Shown here piece by piece: positions 1-7,726 of a stretch of DNA of 64,000 nucleotides. The stretch is from Saccharibacter sp. EH611 (GTDB lineage Bacteria; Pseudomonadota; Alphaproteobacteria; Acetobacterales; Acetobacteraceae), in the NCBI RefSeq assembly GCF_009834765.1, contig NZ_WVHP01000025.1:62001-126000 (forward strand). The letters run 5' to 3'. The notes under the pieces are model-generated. The model was given only the letters and a program-made list of their open reading frames with translations. It made no database searches and had not been told where the DNA came from. The translations under genes were made by a program, and so were the position numbers. Within the stretch, counting starts at the first letter, position 1; each line of letters starts with the position of its first letter.

Positions 1-1933
1 GGGAGAGAGATGTGTTCTTTTTACAAAATGAGGTGAGCTCATCACGAGTATGCGTGAGCGCTTGCTTTGTTTTGTTGACATGGGTTGCAATGGTTTGAAA
101 CTCTTTTTCCTTTTCGCGACAAAAGGAACAAAGAGGCGTAGAAATCGCATTTAAATTTTCATGAAGCGCTTTGCGTAGTTTGGGACGAATGTCATTGAGG
201 ATAGCTTCAATAGCGTCTCTTTGCTGTTGTTCTTGATAGGATGAGTCGATGAGTTTTCTCATGCTCCAAAGGCCGCCTACTCCAGCAATAGCAGCTTCCA
301 CCCAGCCGATAGGCCCTAAACAAAGACCGATAAGAACGCCGGCAATTGTGCCGCCAAGGCCCCATCCATCAATGCCCGAGGCTGTCTTAAAGGCCAGTTC
401 TTCAGTGAGTTTATCCGTTTGAGGACAGAAGTCTTCTAAGGTCGTGAGTGTGTTTTTCTGCATAATAGAGACGAAGCGTTGGTCGATTCTATGCATTCTT
501 TTGTAAGAATGTTCGACGAAATGTTCGACTTCGCTCTCTCCCAAACAAGAGAGTTCCTTGAGGGATTCCTTGATGGCGGTCTCTAGCTTTTCTCTAACAG
601 TGCCATCGAAATCTGACCACATCGCGTCTTTGTGATGGATGTCCATACGCTGACGTACAGCGTTGATAAATGTTTCCTCTAGTCGTGTCGCAAGGCGATT
701 GCAGTCATGTTGAATGTCAAAAGGAAGCTGGGAATACGCCCAGGCGGCTTCTTTTAAGAGGATGTATGTTTCATCCAATGGGGAGAGGATTCCATCTGCG
801 GTATGCGTGACGGTATGCTCTGTTTTCTGAACGATCCGAAAAAGTTTAGAGAGATTCGTGTCTATAATGCGTTGATGGCTTTGGGGGAGGATATCGTGTT
901 CCAAAAGATGAAGGAAATGCTGAAGTCCACTGGCATCAAGAAGCTTTTCTGCAGGGAGTGCGGCGAGAAACTTTTTTTGTTGGCTGAAGAAACGATGCTC
1001 AGCGGGAAAAGGGGCGTTTATTGCGAGGAAGGCAGGCAGAGCAGAGAGCGTGATATGGCCTTCATAAGTGCGTCCAAGCACAGATTTTATATGGTGATCG
1101 GCATCAATCAGGGTGGCCCGCTCTTCATCAGTGACGGTGAGTCCATTGGCTAGCATACGGGGAGATTGGGTACGTTTGTTAAAAATACGATAAATGCGCG
1201 CTTCTTCACGGAGATGGTGTTTTATCTTTTCAAGTGTGCCTTCAATTTCGTTGTGATGTCCATCACGGGTTGTATCGCCGCCGGAGGTTTGCGGCGGCGC
1301 AGCATCGCTGGTGACATAAAAGATGACATGAGCGGACGAAACGGCGCGTTTAATTTCCTCTTGCACAATGTCTTCACGGCCTTCAATACCCGGAACGTCA
1401 AGTAGGGTGAACGCTTGCCCACCAAGAGAGCAGGGGTAGGCTGTTGTTGTGCGCGTGTAGTCGGAGCGCCCGTCGCCAATGGCCGCGCCGATGGGCTGAT
1501 GTTTACGGGTTTGTTGTCCATTTTTGTCAAAGTGAGAACAAAGGGCTTCAATCAGAGTAGACTTGCCAGCATTGGTCTCACCGTAAAAAGCAATAACTAA
1601 TTTATCCCACTCTTGAGCGTTCATCGTTGTGTTGAGCGTCGTTTTTAGGGTGTCCCGAGTTTCGTCGAGAAAGCGGACGCCTTGTCCGACGCTGCCGGGA
1701 TATTCGTGAAGGTCATGACCCCATTCTTGAAAAGAAACAGTATGGAAGCACGCTTCTGCTGCTGCGCAAAACGTTTGTGCTTTGTGATTGGCCAATGTGA
1801 CTTCTCCTGTGAAGGCATCAAAAACGATCGTAGAATAGACTCCTTTCGAGGGAACGATGGGCGTTATTCCACTTATTGCTTCTCTCTCTTTACGGTGGAA
1901 GATTGAGTGACGATTTATAAGATAAAATGTCAG
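1..1933 (-). CDS. Dynamin-like GTPase with C-terminal membrane segment (partial, runs off left edge)
   Basis: The minus-strand frame is open from base 1969 to base 1. It encodes a P-loop (GETNAGKST, just downstream of the internal ATG at 1624), a G3-type DVPGIEG and an NKR-type G4-like motif. Long helical segments follow, then a hydrophobic glycine-rich stretch (about bases 300-400) that probably inserts in or touches membrane. This architecture resembles bacterial dynamin-like and LeoA-type large GTPases, which remodel membranes by GTP hydrolysis; that role is inferred. The start is unresolved. Coding-like sequence extends well upstream of 1624, but no ATG or GTG lies in frame. CTG (1933) or TTG (1795) are the only usable codons, or the true start has been lost through a small indel; an ATG with a weak AGGAGA lies upstream in another frame at about 1950. 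The C-terminus is outside the window. No partner gene is visible. Confidence 0.7.
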   Translation of the reverse strand, partial: MTFYLINRHSIFHRKEREAISGITPIVPSKGVYSTIVFDAFTGEVTLANHKAQTFCAAAEACFHTVSFQEWGHDLHEYPGSVGQGVRFLDETRDTLKTTLNTTMNAQEWDKLVIAFYGETNAGKSTLIEALCSHFDKNGQQTRKHQPIGAAIGDGRSDYTRTTTAYPCSLGGQAFTLLDVPGIEGREDIVQEEIKRAVSSAHVIFYVTSDAAPPQTSGGDTTRDGHHNEIEGTLEKIKHHLREEARIYRIFNKRTQSPRMLANGLTVTDEERATLIDADHHIKSVLGRTYEGHITLSALPAFLAINAPFPAEHRFFSQQKKFLAALPAEKLLDASGLQHFLHLLEHDILPQSHQRIIDTNLSKLFRIVQKTEHTVTHTADGILSPLDETYILLKEAAWAYSQLPFDIQHDCNRLATRLEETFINAVRQRMDIHHKDAMWSDFDGTVREKLETAIKESLKELSCLGESEVEHFVEHSYKRMHRIDQRFVSIMQKNTLTTLEDFCPQTDKLTEELAFKTASGIDGWGLGGTIAGVLIGLCLGPIGWVEAAIAGVGGLWSMRKLIDSSYQEQQQRDAIEAILNDIRPKLRKALHENLNAISTPLCSFCREKEKEFQTIATHVNKTKQALTHTRDELTSFCKKNTSLS

Positions 1934-2172
1934 TGCGTCAAAATCGGTCGCATGGGAGTAAATTTTCTCCTATTCGTGTCTTTTGTAAGAAGTATCGTTT
2001 GTTGTGTGGCTATTCTATATTTTTAACGTGATATTTTTGTAGGAGAAGGAGGGTTAAAAGAAATGTTCATGTTGGAGGAAAGCATGTATTATCAAGGGCA
2101 CTAGAGATATTTTCCATTTTAGACATATGTTTATTACTATTCTAGTCATGAGAGAAAAATGGTTTGATAATG

Positions 2173-2206
2173 ATAAAAAATAAGAGGGAGTTTTTTCCCT
2201 CTTATT
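2173..2206 (-). terminator. Rho-independent terminator closing the phage-type operon
   Basis: Arms 2181-2189 and 2196-2204 form a perfect 9-bp stem (TAAGAGGGA with TCCCTCTTA) around a 6-nt loop. Read on the minus strand the stem is followed by a run of six T. It lies about 10 nt beyond the stop of the small membrane gene at 2216, so it would end the whole minus-strand operon. Confidence 0.75.
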
Positions 2207-2215
2207 ATATTGCTA

Positions 2216-2356
2216 CTATTTATATAAAAAGAATGCTATTACAGTAAATAGTATTATATAAAAGAAGGCGCTTGCTATATTATGCAGAGACAAAAATCCT
2301 TGCGAATTTACACGGAAAAGAGCGGCATAGATCGCTCCCCCTATTAAAGCTCCCAT
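2216..2356 (-). CDS. Small hydrophobic protein, 46 aa, last gene of the phage-type operon
   Basis: I do not recognise a family. The product is 46 residues with a glycine-rich hydrophobic N-terminus (MGALIGGAIYAALF) and a second hydrophobic stretch (IILFTVIAFFLY) ending in lysine. This is consistent with two short membrane segments, as in holin-like or other small phage membrane proteins. An AAGGA ribosome-binding site lies 7 nt before the ATG at 2356, and a good terminator lies directly after the stop. Both argue that the ORF is real despite its size. A longer in-frame version upstream is arginine/proline-rich and looks like noise. Confidence 0.5.
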   Translation of the reverse strand: MGALIGGAIYAALFRVNSQGFLSLHNIASAFFYIILFTVIAFFLYK

Positions 2357-2451
2357 TGCATTATCCTTGTTTTCTATGGTCGGATATCTACGTATCATAG
2401 GGAGTTTACGGTGGTCAGAGAGGCGGCGCAACGGATGTTTGCGGCTGGGCG

Positions 2452-3015
2452 TTAGGGGCTGCTGTGTTTGGCCTGAGAGGCAATGATTGCGCGGCGGGCG
2501 CGGAGTTTCTCGCGGTGTTTTTCGAGGTAAAACCCGGCCAGTTGTTCCAAGAGAAAGGCGCATTGGGCGCGGGCATGGGCGTTGGCTTCGGTCTTGCCTT
2601 TCTGGGGGTACAGCTTTCGCCCCATTGCGGAGAAAGACAGCTCATCGACCAGCAGCATTTTTAGCCGAATATGCGCACAGAGGCCGAGCACATCTTGGAC
2701 TTCGCCAATACGAGCGGAGGCATGGCTGCGACTAATGGTGAAGGTATGGAGATTGCCGCGAATATAGTCTTTATCAAGCGGTTCTTGCGTGTAGTCTGCA
2801 TAGCCATAATCAGCAAAAACGAAGTCTTCAAGCCAGCGGCGAGCGGCGGTGACTTCTTCGCCACCAATATCACCCGCGCGATGAAGCGCTTTGACCGTAT
2901 TGAGTTTGAGGCGTTTTTTACCAAAGGTGTCGTAATCATCTTTGGCGATCCGCTCTTTGGTCGGTGCGTTGGAGGGGGCCTGAGTTTTCGTGCGACGTGT
3001 GGTTTTTACGGTCAT
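2452..3015 (-). CDS. Hypothetical phage-type protein, 187 aa
   Basis: No family recognised. The N-terminus is basic and low complexity (MTVKTTRRTKTQAPSN), followed by a mainly helical domain with the segments KLNTVKALHRAGDIGGEE and RIGEVQDVLGLCAHIRL. I chose the ATG at 3015 because it overlaps the stop of the 38-aa gene upstream (ATGA), giving translational coupling; a longer start at 3060 would run through that gene. Its place after DUF1376 and before a terminator suggests a late member of a phage replication/regulation operon. Function unknown. Confidence 0.65.
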   Translation of the reverse strand: MTVKTTRRTKTQAPSNAPTKERIAKDDYDTFGKKRLKLNTVKALHRAGDIGGEEVTAARRWLEDFVFADYGYADYTQEPLDKDYIRGNLHTFTISRSHASARIGEVQDVLGLCAHIRLKMLLVDELSFSAMGRKLYPQKGKTEANAHARAQCAFLLEQLAGFYLEKHREKLRARRAIIASQAKHSSP

Positions 3016-3128
3016 TTCTCTGTGCTTTCTGCTGGCAGGGTAAGAGGGATAAAGCGCCAATCGGTCTGGAAGCCGATAACGCCAATGAGATCGGGCTTAG
3101 AAGGGACTGATTTATTGTGATGGTGCAT
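3012..3128 (-). CDS. Very small overlapping gene, 38 aa, unknown function
   Basis: The product begins MHHHNKSVPSKPDLIG and ends LTLPAESTEK. Its ATG (3128) lies inside the last codons of the upstream 171-aa gene, and its stop overlaps the next start as ATGA (3012-3015). It therefore exactly fills the gap between its neighbours with coupling on both sides. That arrangement, not homology, is the evidence that it is translated. No function can be assigned. Confidence 0.5.
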   Translation of the reverse strand: MHHHNKSVPSKPDLIGVIGFQTDWRFIPLTLPAESTEK

Positions 3129-3627
3129 CGTTATCGAAAACATCATGGCTGGTGGTAAGGGCGCTAGGCGTGCGGAGAAACAGAGCGATTTGGGCTCGTT
3201 TTTCGCGGAGCTCTCGTGCTTCTTCATGCAGAAGAGTATGGAGTTCGGCTGGACTGGGCATGAAGGTAAAGCGTTGCATGGCCCGGCGGAGGGCGTTTTT
3301 CCCCCAGCAATGACGAGGAACATCGTGCATGGCTAATGTTGCGATATCGATCCATTGTTGCATCTTTTGTCCACTGGGAGGGTTGGCTATCACTTGCCCC
3401 AATGAGGCGATCAAGAGCGTAAGCTGGCGGCGTGTGTCTTCTTCCGATAACGGGGTGAGGGCTTGGTCAATCTGGTGCAGAAGCGCGGTGGCTTCGTCCT
3501 TTAAGGCAGGGTCTTTGGGGGGCATGCGTCCACGTAAAACGAGGCCGTTATAGCTTTCCCAGCGGCGAATATGCAGCGTTCGGGTCAGCGGATGGCTCGG
3601 TGTCAGTGTGGCGAGGGCAGCGGTCAT
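3112..3627 (-). CDS. Hypothetical phage-type protein, 171 aa
   Basis: No family recognised. A soluble helical protein with conserved-looking segments (RRWESYNGLVLRGRMP near the N-terminus, HDVPRHCWGKNALRRAM in the middle) and a charged coiled-coil-like C-terminal stretch (LHEEARELREKRAQ). The start overlaps the stop of the DUF1376 gene by ATGA (3624-3627) and its end overlaps the 38-aa gene, so it sits in a coupled operon. Genes in this position in phage replication modules often assist replication initiation or helicase loading; here that is inference from context only. Confidence 0.65.
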   Translation of the reverse strand: MTAALATLTPSHPLTRTLHIRRWESYNGLVLRGRMPPKDPALKDEATALLHQIDQALTPLSEEDTRRQLTLLIASLGQVIANPPSGQKMQQWIDIATLAMHDVPRHCWGKNALRRAMQRFTFMPSPAELHTLLHEEARELREKRAQIALFLRTPSALTTSHDVFDNDAPSQ

Positions 3628-4415
3628 GAGAGGGCTCCACGGGCAAGGGCGAGAAGTTCAGAGCGGTTTTGCTCTGTGGTTGATGACGGACGAGAGGAGC
3701 TTGCGCGGCGTGTTTGGCGGCGTTCGGCACTTTTGCGGCACCAAATACGGAACGCTGCATTCCAATCATGCTTAACGGCGCGCTCATTGGCTGTTGAGCG
3801 CCAATAATCGCAAAAGCTTTCGGCTTCACGGGCAGGGGAGAGGCCGAGTTCGTGCGCATAAGCGGCGAGCTCGTCGGTCAGCATCCAGCTGTCGGAAAGG
3901 CGTTGGCCGTCATGAGGGGCCTGTCGCGGGGTACCGGGTGACTCACTGTCACTGTCTTTGTCACTGTCCCTGTCAGCGCGGAAGGAAGCGTCCCGTCCTT
4001 CGGTTGTCCCATGGGACAGAGAAGCCCCCGAGCGGAGGCGGGCGCGTTGGCGGGCCTTACGTTCCCTTTCTTTGCGGCGCATGGCAAAGGCTTTGATGGC
4101 CTCTTGGGCAATGAGCGGATGATAAAGTCGTCCATCAGAGCACTGCATCCAGCCATGCAGGGCAATATCCCGCACGCAGTCCCATGTGCTTCCGGTCATG
4201 GAGAGATGGGCCAAAATGCGCTCATCGGCTGGAAGGCTCCCAGCGGGGACTTGCAGCCATGCTTTGCACCATAAGGTTAAAGCGGCTTTAAATTCAGCGC
4301 CGGTCGAAAGCGCGTATAGGTCGCTATCGAGCAGGCGGGTCGCAAAAAGAGGCATGAAATCATAGCCGCGAAGGTCACAATCAGGAGATGTGAGGGGAGC
4401 AGGCAGGTCAGTCAT
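3624..4415 (-). CDS. DUF1376 (YdaU-type) phage replication protein
   Basis: The N-terminal half (about residues 10-120) matches the DUF1376/YdaU pattern: a start around YDFMPLFATRLLDSDLYAL, then FKAALTLWCKAW, ADERILAHLSM and DGRLYHPLI, followed by a very basic segment (RRKERERKARQRARLR). The C-terminal part (about residues 165-230) carries YCDYWRS- and DWNAAFRIWCRK-like segments, typical of phage replication proteins with a DnaT/O-like C-terminal domain. It probably acts in phage DNA replication initiation. The ATG overlaps the end of the Cro-like gene by 8 nt. It is second in the minus-strand operon under the divergent repressor. Confidence 0.8.
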   Translation of the reverse strand: MTDLPAPLTSPDCDLRGYDFMPLFATRLLDSDLYALSTGAEFKAALTLWCKAWLQVPAGSLPADERILAHLSMTGSTWDCVRDIALHGWMQCSDGRLYHPLIAQEAIKAFAMRRKERERKARQRARLRSGASLSHGTTEGRDASFRADRDSDKDSDSESPGTPRQAPHDGQRLSDSWMLTDELAAYAHELGLSPAREAESFCDYWRSTANERAVKHDWNAAFRIWCRKSAERRQTRRASSSRPSSTTEQNRSELLALARGALS

Positions 4416-4638
4416 GGCGGGTCTCTTGTAAAAACGCTGTTGAGGGCAGGGTGAGGTAAAGGTCGGGTCGCCATATATGACGCGGAATGCCTAAGGTGCG
4501 TTCCAATTGCACAAGCCGCGAGGCGGGAATGCGTCCGGCGCGTTTCCAGCCCTGAACGGTGGAAGGGGGAAGGCTCAGCTGACGTGCCACGTCACGCGTG
4601 CCACCGAGGCGATCAATGAGGGTGTGTATCATGTTCAT
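4408..4638 (-). CDS. Cro-like / YdaS-type helix-turn-helix protein
   Basis: A 76-aa product with a compact HTH: LIDRLGGTRDVARQLSLPPSTVQGWKRAGRIPASRL. This is the pattern of YdaS/Cro-like DNA-binding proteins, where the ATP-rich SLPPSTVQGWK region is the recognition helix. It is the first gene of the rightward-divergent phage operon and is presumably the lytic-side regulator opposing the S24 repressor. I start it at the ATG of MNMIHT (4638); ATG 4632 is equally possible. There is no clear ribosome-binding site, and a repressor operator lies only 10 bp upstream, so the transcript may have a very short leader. Confidence 0.75.
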   Translation of the reverse strand: MNMIHTLIDRLGGTRDVARQLSLPPSTVQGWKRAGRIPASRLVQLERTLGIPRHIWRPDLYLTLPSTAFLQETRHD

Positions 4639-4647
4639 GGCACAAGG

Positions 4648-4667
4648 TGTGCAATAAAATAGAACAA
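4648..4667 (+). promoter_or_regulatory. Predicted phage repressor operator, site 1
   Basis: TGTGCAATAAAATAGAACAA. It fits an imperfect palindrome TGTKC-N9-GAACA. It lies 10 bp upstream of the Cro-like gene, in the divergent region facing the S24 repressor. Confidence 0.55.
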
Positions 4668-4670
4668 CGG

Positions 4671-4690
4671 TCAAGCATAATTTTTGCACA
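4671..4690 (-). promoter_or_regulatory. Predicted phage repressor operator, site 2
   Basis: Read on the minus strand it is TGTGCAAAAATTATGCTTGA: the same first half-site and AT-rich spacer as site 1 with a degenerate second half. It sits in the middle of the divergent promoter region. Confidence 0.45.
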
Positions 4691-4715
4691 TGAAACGTGC
4701 GCTTTTTTAGTACAT

Positions 4716-4735
4716 AGTGCAATTCTAATGAATGA
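4716..4735 (+). promoter_or_regulatory. Predicted phage repressor operator, site 3 (weakest)
   Basis: AGTGCAATTCTAATGAATGA. The first half-site is retained (one mismatch) and the second is degenerate. It lies 22 bp before the repressor ATG, where it could give autoregulation. Confidence 0.35.
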
Positions 4736-4757
4736 CAGCGCATAAAGGGATAGAGCC

Positions 4758-5510
4758 ATGGCGGAATTAACAGCAGCGCAGCGTCTTAAAGCGATGCGTG
4801 AACGATCGGGGCTGAGTATTCGCAAACTCGCGCAAGAATGCGGCTATGGCGACAAATGGACGACATACCGTGCGTATGAAGATACGTATAAAAAGCCCTA
4901 CTTGCCGGTTGATCTGATTAAGAAAATCCTGCCAAGCCTTGTTGATCGTGGCGATCCGCCGATTACGGTGGAGGAAGTCTGGTCTTTGGCGGGTGTATTG
5001 CCGGGGATGATGGGGATTAATGATACGGTAGAGCAAGCGGAGCGTGTTAATAGGCATGACGCGCAGCCGATGGTGGGCTCTGTTGTGATTAATGAATATG
5101 ACGTTTCCCCCCAAGCCGGCGGGGGTGCGCTGACAGCTGAAGCAGGCGGGGAAGCAGACCAGCATACGTCACTGGCTTCATGGACGTTGCCGAAGGCTTT
5201 TTTGGAGAATTACATCCCTGATTTATCCGGTCTTGCGGTCGTGCGTGTGTTGGGGAACTCGATGGAGCCTGACTTTATGCCCGGCGAGCGTGTGTTGGTG
5301 GATACGCGGCACCGAGTCCCCAATCCAGATGGCGTGTATGTTTTGTGGAATGGCTTAGGTGTTGTGATTAAACAGCTTCAACTGGTGCCCAAAAGCAAGC
5401 CGCCGCGTGTGCGGATTATCAGTGTAAACAGCAGTTATCCGACCGATGAGGTGCTTTTGTCTGACATTGAGATCAATGGCCGTGTTGTGGGGAAATGGCT
5501 CTGGAAATAA
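4758..5510 (+). CDS. CI/LexA-type phage repressor (XRE HTH + S24 peptidase)
   Basis: A 250-aa repressor. Residues about 1-75 form an XRE-type HTH (LKAMRERSGLSIRKLAQECGY). Residues about 140-250 are an S24 peptidase/dimerisation domain with the catalytic serine in GNSMEPDFMPGE and the catalytic lysine in VVIKQLQL. Such proteins hold a prophage silent and cleave themselves when RecA is activated by DNA damage. It is transcribed divergently from the Cro-like/DUF1376 operon, with predicted operators between the two starts and another after its own gene. The domain is complete and both catalytic residues are present, so the switch could still work even though no integrase or structural phage genes are visible. 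Confidence 0.9.
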   Translation: MAELTAAQRLKAMRERSGLSIRKLAQECGYGDKWTTYRAYEDTYKKPYLPVDLIKKILPSLVDRGDPPITVEEVWSLAGVLPGMMGINDTVEQAERVNRHDAQPMVGSVVINEYDVSPQAGGGALTAEAGGEADQHTSLASWTLPKAFLENYIPDLSGLAVVRVLGNSMEPDFMPGERVLVDTRHRVPNPDGVYVLWNGLGVVIKQLQLVPKSKPPRVRIISVNSSYPTDEVLLSDIEINGRVVGKWLWK

Positions 5511-5563
5511 GCGCAGGGCAAATTTTATGAACGGGAACTGAGCAAAAAAATTCCTTGACGTGA

Positions 5564-5583
5564 TGTGCAAAAATTTTGAACAA
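5564..5583 (+). promoter_or_regulatory. Predicted phage repressor operator, site 4
   Basis: TGTGCAAAAATTTTGAACAA: the same two half-sites and the same spacing as site 1 nearly 900 bp away. It sits 64 bp before the ATG of the gene at 5648, suggesting that gene belongs to the repressor regulon. Confidence 0.55.
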
Positions 5584-5647
5584 TTACCTCTGTTCTTAAT
5601 TATAGCGGGTATCAAGATGATGCCATCGCGTTAGAAGGAATTTCACA

Positions 5648-5932
5648 ATGACAAGAACGCATAGTCTTGATGCTGTGTTTGCGACCCCGCCGGCCCAGCT
5701 AACGGCTGGGGATGTGGTGGCCGTGATGCAGCATGTCCATCGTTTTTCAAGCAAAGTGACGTTTATCGCAACAGCTGACCAGCTCGGTATGCTTGAAGAG
5801 CTTGATGATGTGGTGGAGATGGTGAAAGAAAGTTTTGCTGCTCCCCCCGATCATGCAGATCGGTATTGGCAAGGGGTTGATGTGCGGCGTGCGTTAGATC
5901 GTGACGATGCCGTGCTGATGGATGATGGGTGA
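5648..5932 (+). CDS. Hypothetical protein, 94 aa, in the phage-type island
   Basis: Not recognised. An acidic protein (LEELDDVVEMVKES, ending LDRDDAVLMDDG) with a probable helical core (DVVAVMQHVHRFSSKV). AGAAGGAA precedes the ATG at good spacing. Upstream lies a copy of the predicted phage operator (5564-5583), so it is probably repressed together with the Cro-like operon. Its context suggests a phage accessory or anti-repressor type role, but nothing in the sequence shows this. Confidence 0.6.
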   Translation: MTRTHSLDAVFATPPAQLTAGDVVAVMQHVHRFSSKVTFIATADQLGMLEELDDVVEMVKESFAAPPDHADRYWQGVDVRRALDRDDAVLMDDG

Positions 5933-6430
5933 GAGACGTGGCTTGCCCTTGGCTTTGTGAGCGCTCAGATCATAGATCTGATCATGGAGATGAAGAGCTC
6001 TCAATAACGATATAAAATGATGAGGCGATGTTGACCAGACGGTGCAAGAAGAGACCGTGAAAGGGTTTCTTCTTGCTCTGGAGGCTGGACGGTGGGGTGG
6101 GGGTGTTAGAGATAACGGCTTTTTTCTTACGGGTCTTGTGTCTGTTCTGTGTCAGAACCCTCGTGGCGGCAGAGGCTAGGTTAGGGTAAGTGAGCTGTCG
6201 TCTATGGGCAGTTTTGTCGCTGGGCTGAAGTGATGACGGGCAGTATCGCATTCATCGCACGGTCAGGACGTATAAAGGGAGGGAGCGGGAAGGCTGAGGT
6301 CTGCCATAGGGCGGCCCATCAGCACGCTCCACGTTTTGATGGGTCGCCTATTCCAGAGGTTCGATGCATGACGCCATGCGTGCGGATTGAGAAGGGGACA
6401 GCGCTTCTCAAAGAGTGTCTTATGTCTTTG
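5933..6430. other. Gene-poor spacer after the phage-type island
   Basis: No convincing gene. Short frames here have proline/serine-rich translations and no ribosome-binding sites. The stretch holds a small inverted repeat (CAGAT-CATAG-ATCTG, about 5967-5981) and the hairpin at 6044-6076. It may contain the unmarked right end of the phage-type island; I see no tRNA or direct repeat that would define an attachment site. Confidence 0.4.
6044..6076. repeat. Inverted repeat, 9-bp arms
   Basis: GCAAGAAGA (6044-6052) pairs perfectly with TCTTCTTGC (6068-6076) across a 15-nt loop. There is no T-tract on either strand, so it is not a standard terminator. Confidence 0.4.
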
Positions 6431-7615
6431 TTATGGCCGGGGAGGCGGTTCGTGAGCCTCTCTGCTTTCGTGTTGGGGGCGCTGTGTGGTGAGAAACAGC
6501 AGTGATGCACTGATGAGACATAGAGCGCTGACCCCGAAGGGGACAGAGAAAGAAAAATGATCCAGCAAGAGGCCGCCCAGCGTGCTGCCCGCCGCAATGG
6601 TGAGCTGTATGAGCGCGACCATCAGGCCACCACCCGCTTCAGCATTGTTGGGCAGAGCACGGCTAAGCCATGTCCACCACGCGGTGGGGGCGGCTGTGCC
6701 GATAAACCCCCATAAGGCGACGAGAGGGATCATAATGCCCAAAGATGATCCGCCGATGATCATCGCGAGCGCGATCAGGGCCATGAGCGCGGGAATGGCG
6801 ACCAGACAGGGGGTCAGAAAGCGCTCAAAAAGACGGCTTCCCACCCATACGCCTGCGACCCCTGACACACCCAAGAGCAGCAGAAAGAGGGAAACCGTCA
6901 TGCTTGACGCCTGCGTGACGTGCTCAAGGAAAGGGCGCAAATAGGTAAAGAGCGCGAATTGTCCAATAAACACGAGGCCGATCGCGCTAAAGCCAAAGAA
7001 GACGATACGATGGCGCAGGACGCTGAAAAGGCTTTCGGAGCATTGCTGCGTTTGCGAGGGCAGAGAAGGCAATGTGCGGTGTAACGCCAGGAGGCTGATA
7101 CCGGACAAGGGAACGACTATGAAGAAAGCGTCGCGCCAACCGATAACGGGCTCTAGGGCGCTCGCGAGAGGGGCGGCAACGGTCGTTGCGAGCGCATTGC
7201 CTCCATTGAGCAGGGACAGACCGTGCGGCACGTCTTGAGCGGGGACGAGACGCATCACCAAGGCGGCTGAGATTGACCAAAAGCCCCCCACGACAACACC
7301 CAGAAGAGCACGCCCGATTAGAGCGCTGAGGAGATTGGGCGACCATGCCACCAGAACGCCTGAGAGGAGCATCAGCCCGGTGAGGAAGAGCACGAGCGAG
7401 CGCCGATTGACGGTGCGGCTCAGTAACGGCAGGCTCAGGCTACTGATAACGGCGAAGCCCCCTGATACGGCTAAGATTTCTCCAGCTTGGCCTTGAGTAA
7501 TGGCTAGGCCAGTGGCCATAGGTGTGAGAAGGCTTGTGGGCAGAAACTCTGACGCAATGAGAGTAAAGGTGCATAAAGATAGGGCATAGACAGCCTTCCA
7601 TGAGGGTGCTGACAT
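6431..7615 (-). CDS. MFS transporter, DHA1-type efflux
   Basis: A 394-aa protein with about twelve hydrophobic segments. The signatures include FTLIASEFLPTSLLTPMA in TM1 and the TM4 region GRALLGVVVGGFWSISAALVMRL, as seen in sugar-efflux/arabinose-efflux type (DHA1) major facilitator proteins. It would export a small molecule by proton antiport; the substrate is unknown. I start it at the ATG at 7615, because GAGAGG lies just upstream; another ATG is 12 nt further. It is divergent from the LysR regulator at 7727, the usual arrangement of a regulator and its exporter target. Confidence 0.85.
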   Translation of the reverse strand: MSAPSWKAVYALSLCTFTLIASEFLPTSLLTPMATGLAITQGQAGEILAVSGGFAVISSLSLPLLSRTVNRRSLVLFLTGLMLLSGVLVAWSPNLLSALIGRALLGVVVGGFWSISAALVMRLVPAQDVPHGLSLLNGGNALATTVAAPLASALEPVIGWRDAFFIVVPLSGISLLALHRTLPSLPSQTQQCSESLFSVLRHRIVFFGFSAIGLVFIGQFALFTYLRPFLEHVTQASSMTVSLFLLLLGVSGVAGVWVGSRLFERFLTPCLVAIPALMALIALAMIIGGSSLGIMIPLVALWGFIGTAAPTAWWTWLSRALPNNAEAGGGLMVALIQLTIAAGSTLGGLLLDHFSFSVPFGVSALCLISASLLFLTTQRPQHESREAHEPPPRP

Positions 7616-7726
7616 GGGGCCTCTCATCGGTGAGTGATAGTAAGGACAATGCGCAGGAACGTAGAGGCAGAAGGCTGTGATGATTACCGGGTTTTATGAG
7701 CATGCCGTGTTGACGAGGATTCACAA

